Shown here piece after piece: positions 15,196 to 23,452 of a DNA stretch of 48,480 nucleotides. The DNA lies in NCBI GenBank assembly GCA_021731025.1, contig JAKFYD010000022.1:1-48480 (forward strand), in the 5' to 3' direction. Each line of letters begins with the position of its first letter. Positions within the stretch are counted from its first letter, which is position 1. The notes under the pieces were generated by a model. The model saw nothing but the letters and a program-made list of their open reading frames with translations. It searched no databases and was not told the origin of the DNA. The DNA is from Pseudobdellovibrionaceae bacterium (GTDB lineage: Bacteria > Bdellovibrionota > Bdellovibrionia > Bdellovibrionales > Bdellovibrionaceae). The position numbers and the translations under genes were made by a program.

Positions 15196-18100
15196 TTGCT
15201 GAGTATAGGTTCTCGTGGACCAAATCAACCACAGCAGGGAGATATTCTGGCCCGCAAATCCAGCCTAACTCACAGCAAATTAGCTTATGCCGTTATCGGT
15301 ATTGGTTCTTCGTCGGGTGGGGTTAGTCCTCTTCGCAAGCTGCTCGGTAAAATAGATAAACTTCAAGATGCCGCTTTAGTTATTGTGCAACATCTGGGAG
15401 ATAAATCTGAAGAGTTGGCTTTGGAGTTCCTGCAGGGTGCGGCGAAGATTCCTGTGGTTGAAATCAAATCTGGGCTTTCTTTAAAACCGAACACCATCTT
15501 TCATGCCCCTCCTCATTCCTATGTCACTTTGAAAGAGGGCGTGTTTCGAGTTGAGACCCTGAAAGAAAAGAATCAAACGACCACCTCGGGCATCGATTCC
15601 TTTTTTAAGTCTCTGGCCAGTGATCAATCAAAAAAATCTGTAGCTATCGTGTTGTCAGGTGAAGGCGCTGATGGAGCGTTAGGGCTTCGTGCTGTTAGCG
15701 ATGCTGGGGGAATGACTCTTGTGCAGGATCCTGAAACTGCGGAATTTCCTTCGATGCCGCAGAATGCATTGGCGACAGGAGCTGTTGATCATACTCTTTC
15801 TCCCGAGGAAATTCCCGAACACATAATCTCTTACAGTAAATACATAAAGAATCTCTTTAACGAAGAAAAAACGGCGGGCTTGCCTCGGCAAATCGCTGCC
15901 GCTCAGAATGAAATTTGCGAAATCATTTTCAAAGCTACAAAGCATGACTTTAAACATTACAAGACGAGCACTTTAGTTCGTCGGATTCAGCGACGAATGC
16001 AGGTGCTGCAAATCGCTTCCGTCGATGAATATGTTAATCAGCTTTCCCGGGATCGAAAAGAGATTGATTCTCTTTTTAAAGAACTCCTGATTAATGTCAC
16101 AAGTTTTTTTCGCGATCCAGAGGCTTTTGAAATTTTAAAAACTGAAGTTCTGGAAAAGGCCTTAAAGGCTCGAAAGAAAGATCAGAAGTATCGAATTTGG
16201 ATCGCGGGATGTTCCACCGGCGAAGAGGTCTACACTCTGGCCATTTTAACTCAAGAAGTGATCAGCAAAATTGCGAAAGCACCTGAAGTTCAAATCATTG
16301 CCACGGATATTGATGAGCATGCGCTGGCCATTGCTAGAAAAGGGACTTACCCCAGTACAATTGCCGCTCATGTTTCTCCTCAAAGACTTAAAAAATATTT
16401 TGTAAAAAAGGGAAGCAAATATGTGGTCTCTCGCGAGCTGCGTGAGATGGTTCTTTTTTCCTCCCACAACTTCATCAGTGATGCGACCTTTTCACAGATT
16501 GATCTTTTGTCTTGCAGAAACGTTCTCATTTATTTGGGCTCCCACCTGCAGAAAAAACTTTTTTCCATGTTTCATTATGCCCTTGTGCCGGGAGGCCATT
16601 TATTTCTGGGCACCAGTGAATCATTGACGGGGCACAAAGAACTTTTTCGGGTCATCAGTGCAAAACACAGAATCGCGCAAAGAAAAAGCACAGTGATTCG
16701 GCCTCCGGGATTTTCAAACACGATACCCCACGCTTTTGTTCATCAGTCGAATGGAACAACAAAGAATCACGAAGCCGATATCCATCAAGTCAGTCAAAGA
16801 ATTCTCTTGGACGAGTTGGCTCCCAAATACATCGTGGTCAATGAAGATGGACAGATCATTTCCGTTTCTTCGGGAATCACTCAGTATCTTGAACCTTCCG
16901 AAGGAAATTTCCAAAATAATCTTTTGCGTTTGGTGAAGCCAAGCCTGCGTGTGGGATTAAGAAGTGCCTTTACCGAATCGAAAAGGATAAAAAGAAAAGT
17001 TGTTCATCAAGATTCGACAGCAGAAATTGATCACGAGACGGTGAGAATAGGCATCACCGTTCAACCCATGCCACAACTCGGGGATGAATCCGAATTGTAC
17101 ATGGTGGCTTTTCATTATTTTGGTCTTGTTCCTTTGAAAAAGAATCGGAAAAATCTTAAAGACACGGGCTATGACACAGCTATGGTGGAGCAACTCGAAG
17201 GCGAAGTCGTCGCTTTACGTCAGGAGCTGGATCGCTCGGTTCAGGATTTAGAAGCTTCGAACGAAGAGCTGAAGTCTTCGAATGAAGAATTGCTTTCAAT
17301 GAACGAAGAGCTGCAGTCAGCGAATGAAGAACTGGAAACTTCAAAAGAAGAAGTGCAAAATTCCAACGAAGCCTTGCAACGAGCAAACTCGGATCTTGAA
17401 AATTTATTAGCCAGTACTCAAATTGCAACTCTGTTTTTGGATGACGACTATCATATCAAAGGTTTTACACCGGCAATTAAAGACATTTATAATATTCGTC
17501 CTGGAGACCTTGGAAGATCGCTTTCGGACTTTACCAGCCGCGCTCTTGTAATGCCTGATTATCCTTCGGTCGAAAAAATTCACGAAGACTCATCGCCGGA
17601 AAATGAAATTTTACTTCCGGAAGGCCGAATTTTTCTGCGCCGTCTCCTTCCTTATAAAACCTCTGAAAATAAGAATGAAGGTTTGGTAGCTACCTTTATC
17701 GAGGTGACAGAACTTCGTCGCAGTGAAGGAAGATTTTTAAAGCTAGCCAACTCTGTGCCTGTTATTGCCTGGAAAACCAATGCCGAAGGTGCGGTCGAGT
17801 TTTTCAATTCGCGATGGTACGAATACACAGGCCAATCCTCGAATAAAGCTGAAGGTTGGGGCTGGCAAAGTGTGGTGCATCCCGAAGATATCGCCATTAC
17901 TGATAGAGCTTGGAGAACCTCATTAAAAGAAGGCAAAGACTTCAAAATTGAAAATCGCTTACGACGGCATGACGGTGTCTACCGTTGGCATTTGGTTTCG
18001 GGCATTGCTCACAGAGATGAAACCGGAAGAGTTACTGAGTGGTTTGGAACTTGTATTGATATTCAAGATCAAAAAGAAAAAGTCGATGTTCTAGAGCAAA

Positions 18101-20805
18101 GTGGTCATGCTTTAAAAACAATTATCGAAACAATACCTCAATACATTTGGCGAGCGACTCCGGATGGTGCCATCGATTACGCCAGCGAAAGACTTTGTGA
18201 ATTTGTCGAACTGTCTTTAGATCGTATTCTTGGCTTCGGATGGGTCGAGATTGTTCATCCTCACGATCGCAAATCGGTGATCAAACTTTGGGAGCAAAAA
18301 CGAAAAGACTTTCTGCCCGTGAGCTGCAGCTTTAGAATTTATTGCGGCAAAGATGTTGAATACCGTTGGATAAAAATGGAAGCAGTTCCTTATTTTGATG
18401 AAGAAGGAATTTTAACGAAATACTACGGAACTTGGAGTGATATCCACGGTCAGGTCATTGCCGAAAATATGAGAAAAGAAAGTGAAGGCCGCTTTCAAGT
18501 TATGGCCGACACAGCCCCTGTTTTAGTGTGGATTGCTGGGGTGGATAAAAAAAGGACTTGGGTGAATAAAGGGTGGTTGGAATTCACAGGTCGAATCATG
18601 GAGAACTCTTTAGATTTTAAGTGGACCGAATGCATTCACCCTGATGACCTTGAACGCTACTTAGAAATTTATCACCAACACTTTGAAACGAAAACTCCGT
18701 TTCAGTTGGATTATCGACTTCGTTATCACGATGGAACCTACCGATGGATTGGGGCTCGCGGTGTTCCAAGATTCAGTCCTGACGGCACCTTCGAGGGTTT
18801 TATCGGTGCCTGTCTTGATATCCATGATCAGAAACGAGCGACCGAACTTATCCGCTCGAGTGAAGAGCATTTTAGAACTTTAGTAGATAACTCTCCAGCT
18901 GTGATGTGGATCGTCGACAAGCAGGGCCAATGCACTTACCTCAGTAAACAATGGTACGAGATCACCGGTGGAACTCCTGATCACGATTTGGGTGCTGGTT
19001 GGTTTGAACATATACATCCTGACGATCAAGAGAATACCAAAAAGAATTTTTTCGAAAGTTTTCAAGCTCGGGAAAAAATCGATCTCAAGTATCGCCTTGA
19101 GCACAAAGATGGATCTTACCGCTGGGCTATGGATTTAGGAATGCCTCTGCAATCAAAAGAAAATGATTTCTTGGGTTACATCGGTACTGTTGTCGACATC
19201 CATGATCAAGTGGCTAGCGAAGGAAAACTCTTTGATCTGCGAGAACGCTTCGAACGTTCTGCTGCTGCGACAGACCTCGGTGTCTGGTACTGCGATCTGC
19301 CTTTTGATGAATTAATTTGGAATTCAGAAGTTAAAAGACATTTTTTTATGAATCCTGATGCCCGTGTCACTATGGACGATTTTTACGCTCACCTCCATCC
19401 TGACGACCGCAAGGGGACTCAAGAGGCCATTCAGCATTCCATCGATAAGCGTGCTCCATACGATATTGTTTATCGCACGATTGATCCCCACGACTCGAGA
19501 AAATTAAATTGGATTCGCGCCATTGGTTGGACCGATTACAATGAAAAAGGCGAACCCCTGCGCTTTGATGGAATTACTTTAAACATCACCAACGAATATA
19601 GAAATCAGCAAGAATTAAGTCGAGCTAAAGTGGAAGCTGAGCAAGCCCGCCGTACTGCTGAAGCTGCCAGTGAATCAAAAACTCGATTTTTGGCAAATAT
19701 GAGTCATGAAATCAGAACTCCGCTTTCGGCGATCCTTGGATTCAGTGAACTTCTCAAAGGGAAAACTCTGCCGGGAGACAAAGAAGCGGAATTCCAGCTT
19801 GATCGCATCTTAAGAAACGCCGGCCAATTAGGAAAACTTTTGGATGAGCTTTTGGATCTTTCCAAAATCGAAGCTGAAAAGCTTGAAATTGAAAAATCAG
19901 ATTTTGATTTATACAGCGCTGTGGATGACGCGTTTTCAACAGTCAGCTTGGTCGCACGAGAAAAGGGAATAGGCTTCGAATGGCACAAAAAAGGCGATGT
20001 TCCGCGAAATATCACTTCGGATCAGACGAGATTTAAACAAATCTTGATCAATATTGTCGGTAACGCCGTGAAATTCACCGAGCGCGGCAAGGTGGACGTT
20101 GAACTCGAAACGATTAAAATTTCTAAAAAAGAATTTTTACAAATCAAAGTGACAGACACGGGGATTGGTATGTCACCAGAGCAGCAGGCGAAAATTTTTG
20201 AACCTTTCATTCAAGCCGATACCTCAGTGACCCGAAAATATGGGGGCACGGGATTGGGTCTTATTCTTTCCCGAAGACTAGCGCGATTGTTAGGCGGTGA
20301 CTTATTCATCGAGCAAAGCCAATTGGGTCAAGGAAGTTCCTTTTTCATTCGCATTGAACTGGAGCGGGGAAAGTCGTCTCAAAAAAACCATACTGAAAAA
20401 GAAGACATTGCATCTCGGCTTAATGGCAGCGCTTTGAAAGGTAAAAATATTCTTGTGGTGGATGACTCTCCCGATAATCAAAGCATCATTCGACTTTTTA
20501 TTGGAAAACATGCGGGCGTGGTCGAGATCGCGAACAACGGTCTTGAAGCTGTCGAAAAAATGAAAGTAAGAAAGTTCGACGTTGTACTGATGGACATACA
20601 AATGCCAGTGATGGATGGTTACCAAGCCCTTCGCGTGGCGACCGAGAATGGCTACCGCGGACCTATCGTGGCGCTGACGGCCCACGCGATGAAGGAAGAA
20701 AAAGATCGCAGTTTAGCGGCAGGCTTCACAGATTATCTGTCTAAGCCCATCAACAAAGAAATGCTCATTCAGAAATTGGTCGAGCTGTCTCGTAAAGATT
20801 CTTAA
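15196..20805 (+). CDS. CheB-CheR fusion multi-PAS hybrid histidine kinase
   Basis: 1869 residues, very large. Order: CheB methylesterase about 30-215 (Ser in GIGSSSGGVSPL, His66 in VQHLGD, Asp159 in GEGADGALG); CheR methyltransferase about 230-495 (TSFFRDPEAFE, IWIAGCSTGEEVYTLAI, LSCRNVLIYL); PAS-like; long coiled coil 663-735 (repeats of SNEELKSxNEEL); about six PAS/PAC domains 735-1465, most with W..xxHPDD and YRW motifs; HisKA with His1504 in MSHEIRTPLSAILG; HATPase (DTGIGM, GGTGLGLIL); receiver with Asp1800 in LMDIQMPVMDG. Such fusions are known in many bacteria. It links methylation-type enzymes with phosphorelay, and cytoplasmic sensing is likely since no membrane helix is seen. The start is a problem: the only canonical codon is TTG 15196, without ribosome site. 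GGGAG at 15238-15242 precedes in-frame ATT and CTG codons at 15244 and 15247. Confidence 0.9.
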   Translation: MLSIGSRGPNQPQQGDILARKSSLTHSKLAYAVIGIGSSSGGVSPLRKLLGKIDKLQDAALVIVQHLGDKSEELALEFLQGAAKIPVVEIKSGLSLKPNTIFHAPPHSYVTLKEGVFRVETLKEKNQTTTSGIDSFFKSLASDQSKKSVAIVLSGEGADGALGLRAVSDAGGMTLVQDPETAEFPSMPQNALATGAVDHTLSPEEIPEHIISYSKYIKNLFNEEKTAGLPRQIAAAQNEICEIIFKATKHDFKHYKTSTLVRRIQRRMQVLQIASVDEYVNQLSRDRKEIDSLFKELLINVTSFFRDPEAFEILKTEVLEKALKARKKDQKYRIWIAGCSTGEEVYTLAILTQEVISKIAKAPEVQIIATDIDEHALAIARKGTYPSTIAAHVSPQRLKKYFVKKGSKYVVSRELREMVLFSSHNFISDATFSQIDLLSCRNVLIYLGSHLQKKLFSMFHYALVPGGHLFLGTSESLTGHKELFRVISAKHRIAQRKSTVIRPPGFSNTIPHAFVHQSNGTTKNHEADIHQVSQRILLDELAPKYIVVNEDGQIISVSSGITQYLEPSEGNFQNNLLRLVKPSLRVGLRSAFTESKRIKRKVVHQDSTAEIDHETVRIGITVQPMPQLGDESELYMVAFHYFGLVPLKKNRKNLKDTGYDTAMVEQLEGEVVALRQELDRSVQDLEASNEELKSSNEELLSMNEELQSANEELETSKEEVQNSNEALQRANSDLENLLASTQIATLFLDDDYHIKGFTPAIKDIYNIRPGDLGRSLSDFTSRALVMPDYPSVEKIHEDSSPENEILLPEGRIFLRRLLPYKTSENKNEGLVATFIEVTELRRSEGRFLKLANSVPVIAWKTNAEGAVEFFNSRWYEYTGQSSNKAEGWGWQSVVHPEDIAITDRAWRTSLKEGKDFKIENRLRRHDGVYRWHLVSGIAHRDETGRVTEWFGTCIDIQDQKEKVDVLEQSGHALKTIIETIPQYIWRATPDGAIDYASERLCEFVELSLDRILGFGWVEIVHPHDRKSVIKLWEQKRKDFLPVSCSFRIYCGKDVEYRWIKMEAVPYFDEEGILTKYYGTWSDIHGQVIAENMRKESEGRFQVMADTAPVLVWIAGVDKKRTWVNKGWLEFTGRIMENSLDFKWTECIHPDDLERYLEIYHQHFETKTPFQLDYRLRYHDGTYRWIGARGVPRFSPDGTFEGFIGACLDIHDQKRATELIRSSEEHFRTLVDNSPAVMWIVDKQGQCTYLSKQWYEITGGTPDHDLGAGWFEHIHPDDQENTKKNFFESFQAREKIDLKYRLEHKDGSYRWAMDLGMPLQSKENDFLGYIGTVVDIHDQVASEGKLFDLRERFERSAAATDLGVWYCDLPFDELIWNSEVKRHFFMNPDARVTMDDFYAHLHPDDRKGTQEAIQHSIDKRAPYDIVYRTIDPHDSRKLNWIRAIGWTDYNEKGEPLRFDGITLNITNEYRNQQELSRAKVEAEQARRTAEAASESKTRFLANMSHEIRTPLSAILGFSELLKGKTLPGDKEAEFQLDRILRNAGQLGKLLDELLDLSKIEAEKLEIEKSDFDLYSAVDDAFSTVSLVAREKGIGFEWHKKGDVPRNITSDQTRFKQILINIVGNAVKFTERGKVDVELETIKISKKEFLQIKVTDTGIGMSPEQQAKIFEPFIQADTSVTRKYGGTGLGLILSRRLARLLGGDLFIEQSQLGQGSSFFIRIELERGKSSQKNHTEKEDIASRLNGSALKGKNILVVDDSPDNQSIIRLFIGKHAGVVEIANNGLEAVEKMKVRKFDVVLMDIQMPVMDGYQALRVATENGYRGPIVALTAHAMKEEKDRSLAAGFTDYLSKPINKEMLIQKLVELSRKDS

Positions 20806-20812
20806 TTTAAGG

Positions 20813-21721
20813 TTAAAAATTTTCGGGAACTGCTGCCGAGGTCAAGGATGAAATAAAATCTTGAAGGTTATTTTTCTTTTCGATCACGCTCAAAAAGTCA
20901 AAGTTAAGTAATTCCTCTCGAGATTTCTGAAATCCACAGAGTCGCAAGTGCAGACCTGTGGTGACTTCACGGAATCTTTGGTCCAAGGTAAAGCCTATTC
21001 GGGAAAGATATCTCAAAGTTTTAATTTTTTTCGGATCGCTGATCGTTTCGCCAAAAGCTAGGGCTAAGGTGCGGGAAAAATCTTTCTCATTCGTTTCTGG
21101 GGCTAAAAAATTAGCTCTTAAATAAGTTAAAATAAAAAATTTAAAAATCGATTTTGCACCCAGGTCTTCGATGGCTTTGGATAGGTGGGTGCACTCTTCG
21201 AAGAGAAAGGTGTAAGAGTTCCATTCATAAAAAATGCGGTGAAGTTGGTCTTTCGCATCTCGAACGGCTACAAGTTCGCAGGCATTGGCAAAGGACTCTT
21301 CCAGTAAAATCCGCAAAAGCTTTTCTTCGGGTCGAACATCCTTAAAAAATCCAGAGCCAAGGCTTCGAGCAATAGCATGGCAGGACTCGTGGAAAACATA
21401 ATTCTTTCGAAGGTTGTCCGAGATATCATCCCAAAAAATTTCAGCATTTGAATTAATTTTTTCGAGAACACTGACATTATCCAGATACGGAAGCGTTTTT
21501 GATTCTAAAATATTTTCTAGCTGACTGAGGGATAAAGCTAAGTAAGCTTCATTCACTTTATTGCTGTAACTATAGCCATTCGCCACGACGCTTTCGCGAA
21601 TTTTTGCAAAAATCCGGTTATGCTTTACAAGGTATGAATCACCAAAGTTTTTGCTTAAGCTCAGGGGAGAAGTAAATTTCACCTGAGCTTCCAGCAAGCG
21701 GGTTAGCTTCAACGAACTCAT
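20813..21721 (-). CDS. putative HExxH metallopeptidase-like cytoplasmic protein
   Basis: 302 residues, no signal peptide. Residues 108-118 read YVFHESCHAIA, an HExxH motif (His111, Glu112, His115) in a helix. About 26 residues later comes LLEESFANACELVAVRD, whose Glu141/Glu142 could be the third zinc ligand of a gluzincin. The flanking PEEKLLRILLEESFANA helix fits that fold. No closer family is recognised. Its ATG overlaps the stop of the DUF1993 gene by 4 bp, so the two are translationally coupled. It converges with the giant kinase gene, only 7 bp apart. Confidence 0.6.
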   Translation of the reverse strand: MSSLKLTRLLEAQVKFTSPLSLSKNFGDSYLVKHNRIFAKIRESVVANGYSYSNKVNEAYLALSLSQLENILESKTLPYLDNVSVLEKINSNAEIFWDDISDNLRKNYVFHESCHAIARSLGSGFFKDVRPEEKLLRILLEESFANACELVAVRDAKDQLHRIFYEWNSYTFLFEECTHLSKAIEDLGAKSIFKFFILTYLRANFLAPETNEKDFSRTLALAFGETISDPKKIKTLRYLSRIGFTLDQRFREVTTGLHLRLCGFQKSREELLNFDFLSVIEKKNNLQDFISSLTSAAVPENF

Positions 21722-22224
21722 TTTTTTAAGGGCATCGGACCCAGGTAATCCTTTTTCCCAACGTCCACGCCATTGTGCCGAAGAATCGCGTAAGCCGTGG
21801 TGATGTGGAAGTAAAGGTTAGGGAGAGCGTGCTGTTGAAGGAACTCTAACCCAGTCAGATACTGCCCTTCCCAGCGAGGTTGGGAAATGCGGCGCTCTTT
21901 CGATTCGGCGAAGTCCTTTTCGGTAAAATCACGAAGATAAGAAATTGTATTGGCAATGCGCTCTTTCAACTGAGGCAAAGTTTTTTCGTTGTCAGGGCAC
22001 TGAGGAGCATCTTTACCTGTCAGACGAGAGACTCCCAGTTTGGCTGTGTCGCAGGCGATTTGAACCTGGCGAATGAAATTGAACTGATCAGGAGCCAAAC
22101 GAGCATTCAGTAAAACCTCGACATCAAACTTTTTTGTTTTAGCGTAGTCTTCGGCTTTATCTAAAATGTGGGTTAAATTGCTGAGCATTTTTGTAAATTG
22201 GGGCACGGTCATTTCGTAAATCAT
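21718..22224 (-). CDS. DUF1993 family protein (DinB-like four-helix bundle)
   Basis: 168 residues, the normal length for DUF1993. Family features: MIYEMTVPQFTKMLSNLTHI at the start, VLLNARLAPDQFNFIRQVQI, then the C-terminal FLQQHALPNLYFHITTAYAI and LRHNGVDVGKKDYLG. The His residues in LPNLYFHITTAYAILRHNG correspond to those kept in the DinB/DUF1993 fold, possible metal ligands. Biochemical role of the family is not established. AGGAG ribosome site before ATG. It is first in a two-gene unit, with a 4-bp overlap to the putative metallopeptidase. Confidence 0.88.
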   Translation of the reverse strand: MIYEMTVPQFTKMLSNLTHILDKAEDYAKTKKFDVEVLLNARLAPDQFNFIRQVQIACDTAKLGVSRLTGKDAPQCPDNEKTLPQLKERIANTISYLRDFTEKDFAESKERRISQPRWEGQYLTGLEFLQQHALPNLYFHITTAYAILRHNGVDVGKKDYLGPMPLKK

Positions 22225-22312
22225 ATTTTCTCCTGCTTATTTGCAGGAATCTAAGCTGGTTTCGTACAGAGAACAGCTCTTAATGCAGGACGGAATTGAA
22301 TTTAGCTGCTTT

Positions 22313-23149
22313 TTAAGGCGCCGGAGCTAACTTTTTTTGAAGTTCATGCTTTTGTTGGCGCAGATGAGAGACTAAAATTTCTAATTCACGGAGAAGTTTC
22401 GTCAACTCGACTTTTTCATCCTCTATTTTTATATTTTTTAAATCAGTTCTGAGTTCAAGAATCTGTGCATCGATGCTTTGGATGGTCTCTTCAGTGGCTT
22501 GTTCATAGGGATTTGTTAATGCCTTATTTCGTAAGTTCTGTTTTTCACTTGAACTCAAGGATTCCTGGTATTGTCGAACCATTTTGTAAATCGTCTGCCC
22601 CGTTACGAGTGTTATTGTCGCACCAATGGTAAGAATCATTGTTCGACCAGCCCACTTAAAAACTTTTTCCGTCCAGGCGAGCTGTCGCACGACGAAGCTG
22701 GAGATTTTAGCGATCAAAAATCCTCCACTGATGAAGCTCGCTGTATCCACAGTGAAGGCCGATGTCTTTCCCTGGAGATCCAGTTGGTGAAGGAAGAAAA
22801 TAAAAAAGCTTTTAGCTAAAGCCACCTCTTTATAACACTCATCGAGAGCTTTTTTAAATTCCTTGGATCTGACAATCTGGCTTAAGAATTCCTCTTGATT
22901 GAGATAGCTGTATTCGCTGTAGCCCGAACTGAAAGAGTTTTTGAGAACTCTTTGTCCTAACTCTGTTGCGGCCAGAGGATTTTCATACTGGCGAGAAAGA
23001 TCCGAGATGTAGTGAGATGGATTATCGCCAGGGTAGGACCGGCAGGCCTCTTTTGTCAGTTGATAAAAGTTAGTGGGCTCTTGAGCTTCAGACTCAAAAA
23101 CACAAACTAATACCAGCCATAAAATAAATCCCAGTCGGCAGCTTCTCAC
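22313..23149 (-). CDS. exported/membrane protein with C-terminal coiled coil
   Basis: 278 residues from GTG 23149, which is preceded by AAAGGA 8 bases upstream; an in-frame GTG at 23179 would add ten residues. Signal sequence MRSCRLGFILWLVLVCVFES. The first domain has two Cys (KEACRSYPGD and DECYKE). Hydrophobic segments about 130-150 (SFFIFFLHQL), 160-178 (SFISGGFLIAKISSF) and 192-212 (MILTIGATITLVTG) suggest membrane anchoring, followed by a charged coiled coil to the end (about 230-278). No family recognised. It lies 88 bp upstream of the DUF1993 gene on the same strand; joint transcription is possible. Confidence 0.6.
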   Translation of the reverse strand: MRSCRLGFILWLVLVCVFESEAQEPTNFYQLTKEACRSYPGDNPSHYISDLSRQYENPLAATELGQRVLKNSFSSGYSEYSYLNQEEFLSQIVRSKEFKKALDECYKEVALAKSFFIFFLHQLDLQGKTSAFTVDTASFISGGFLIAKISSFVVRQLAWTEKVFKWAGRTMILTIGATITLVTGQTIYKMVRQYQESLSSSEKQNLRNKALTNPYEQATEETIQSIDAQILELRTDLKNIKIEDEKVELTKLLRELEILVSHLRQQKHELQKKLAPAP

Positions 23150-23240
23150 TTGAAGAATCCTTTGCAAGGAGTAACCCACATCAGAATAAGCCAGTCGCTC
23201 GAGAATCTTACAAAAACAGTCGCCACAAAATCAGCTCGAC

Positions 23241-23263
23241 AACTGTCTAATGTTTAGACAGTT
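23241..23263. promoter_or_regulatory. perfect palindrome in the 23150-23452 gap
   Basis: AACTGTCTAA-TGT-TTAGACAGTT: 10-bp arms and a 3-base loop, lying between divergent genes (start 23149 minus, start 23453 plus). It could be an operator or a hairpin. The half-site ACTGTCTAA recurs upstream of 45593 (around 45481). Apart from the GAGGGGGAG ribosome site near 23440-23448, nothing else clear is seen in this gap. Confidence 0.45.
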
Positions 23264-23452
23264 TTAAGAATCTCCTCTCGAAGAAGCTAAGAAAAATTTA
23301 GAACTGGCATTAGTAAAAGTCTTAATCCTTCAAGCGACGACACGCGTTGCTTGCAAGTTATATTTTTGACCGGCACATCTTTTGATTGCTAGCTTTTCCC
23401 GGGGCCAATTTGTCGCTGGTAACAGCACAGTTGGAAAAATTGAGGGGGAGTT

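Noticed and set aside
15077-15202. 41-codon ATG frame before the giant kinase
   Set aside because: No ribosome site and unremarkable sequence; kept only as part of the start-site question.
17180-17428. Internal repeats in the giant kinase gene
   Set aside because: They encode the SNEEL heptad-like coiled coil typical of CheB-CheR kinases and are not an independent repeat array.
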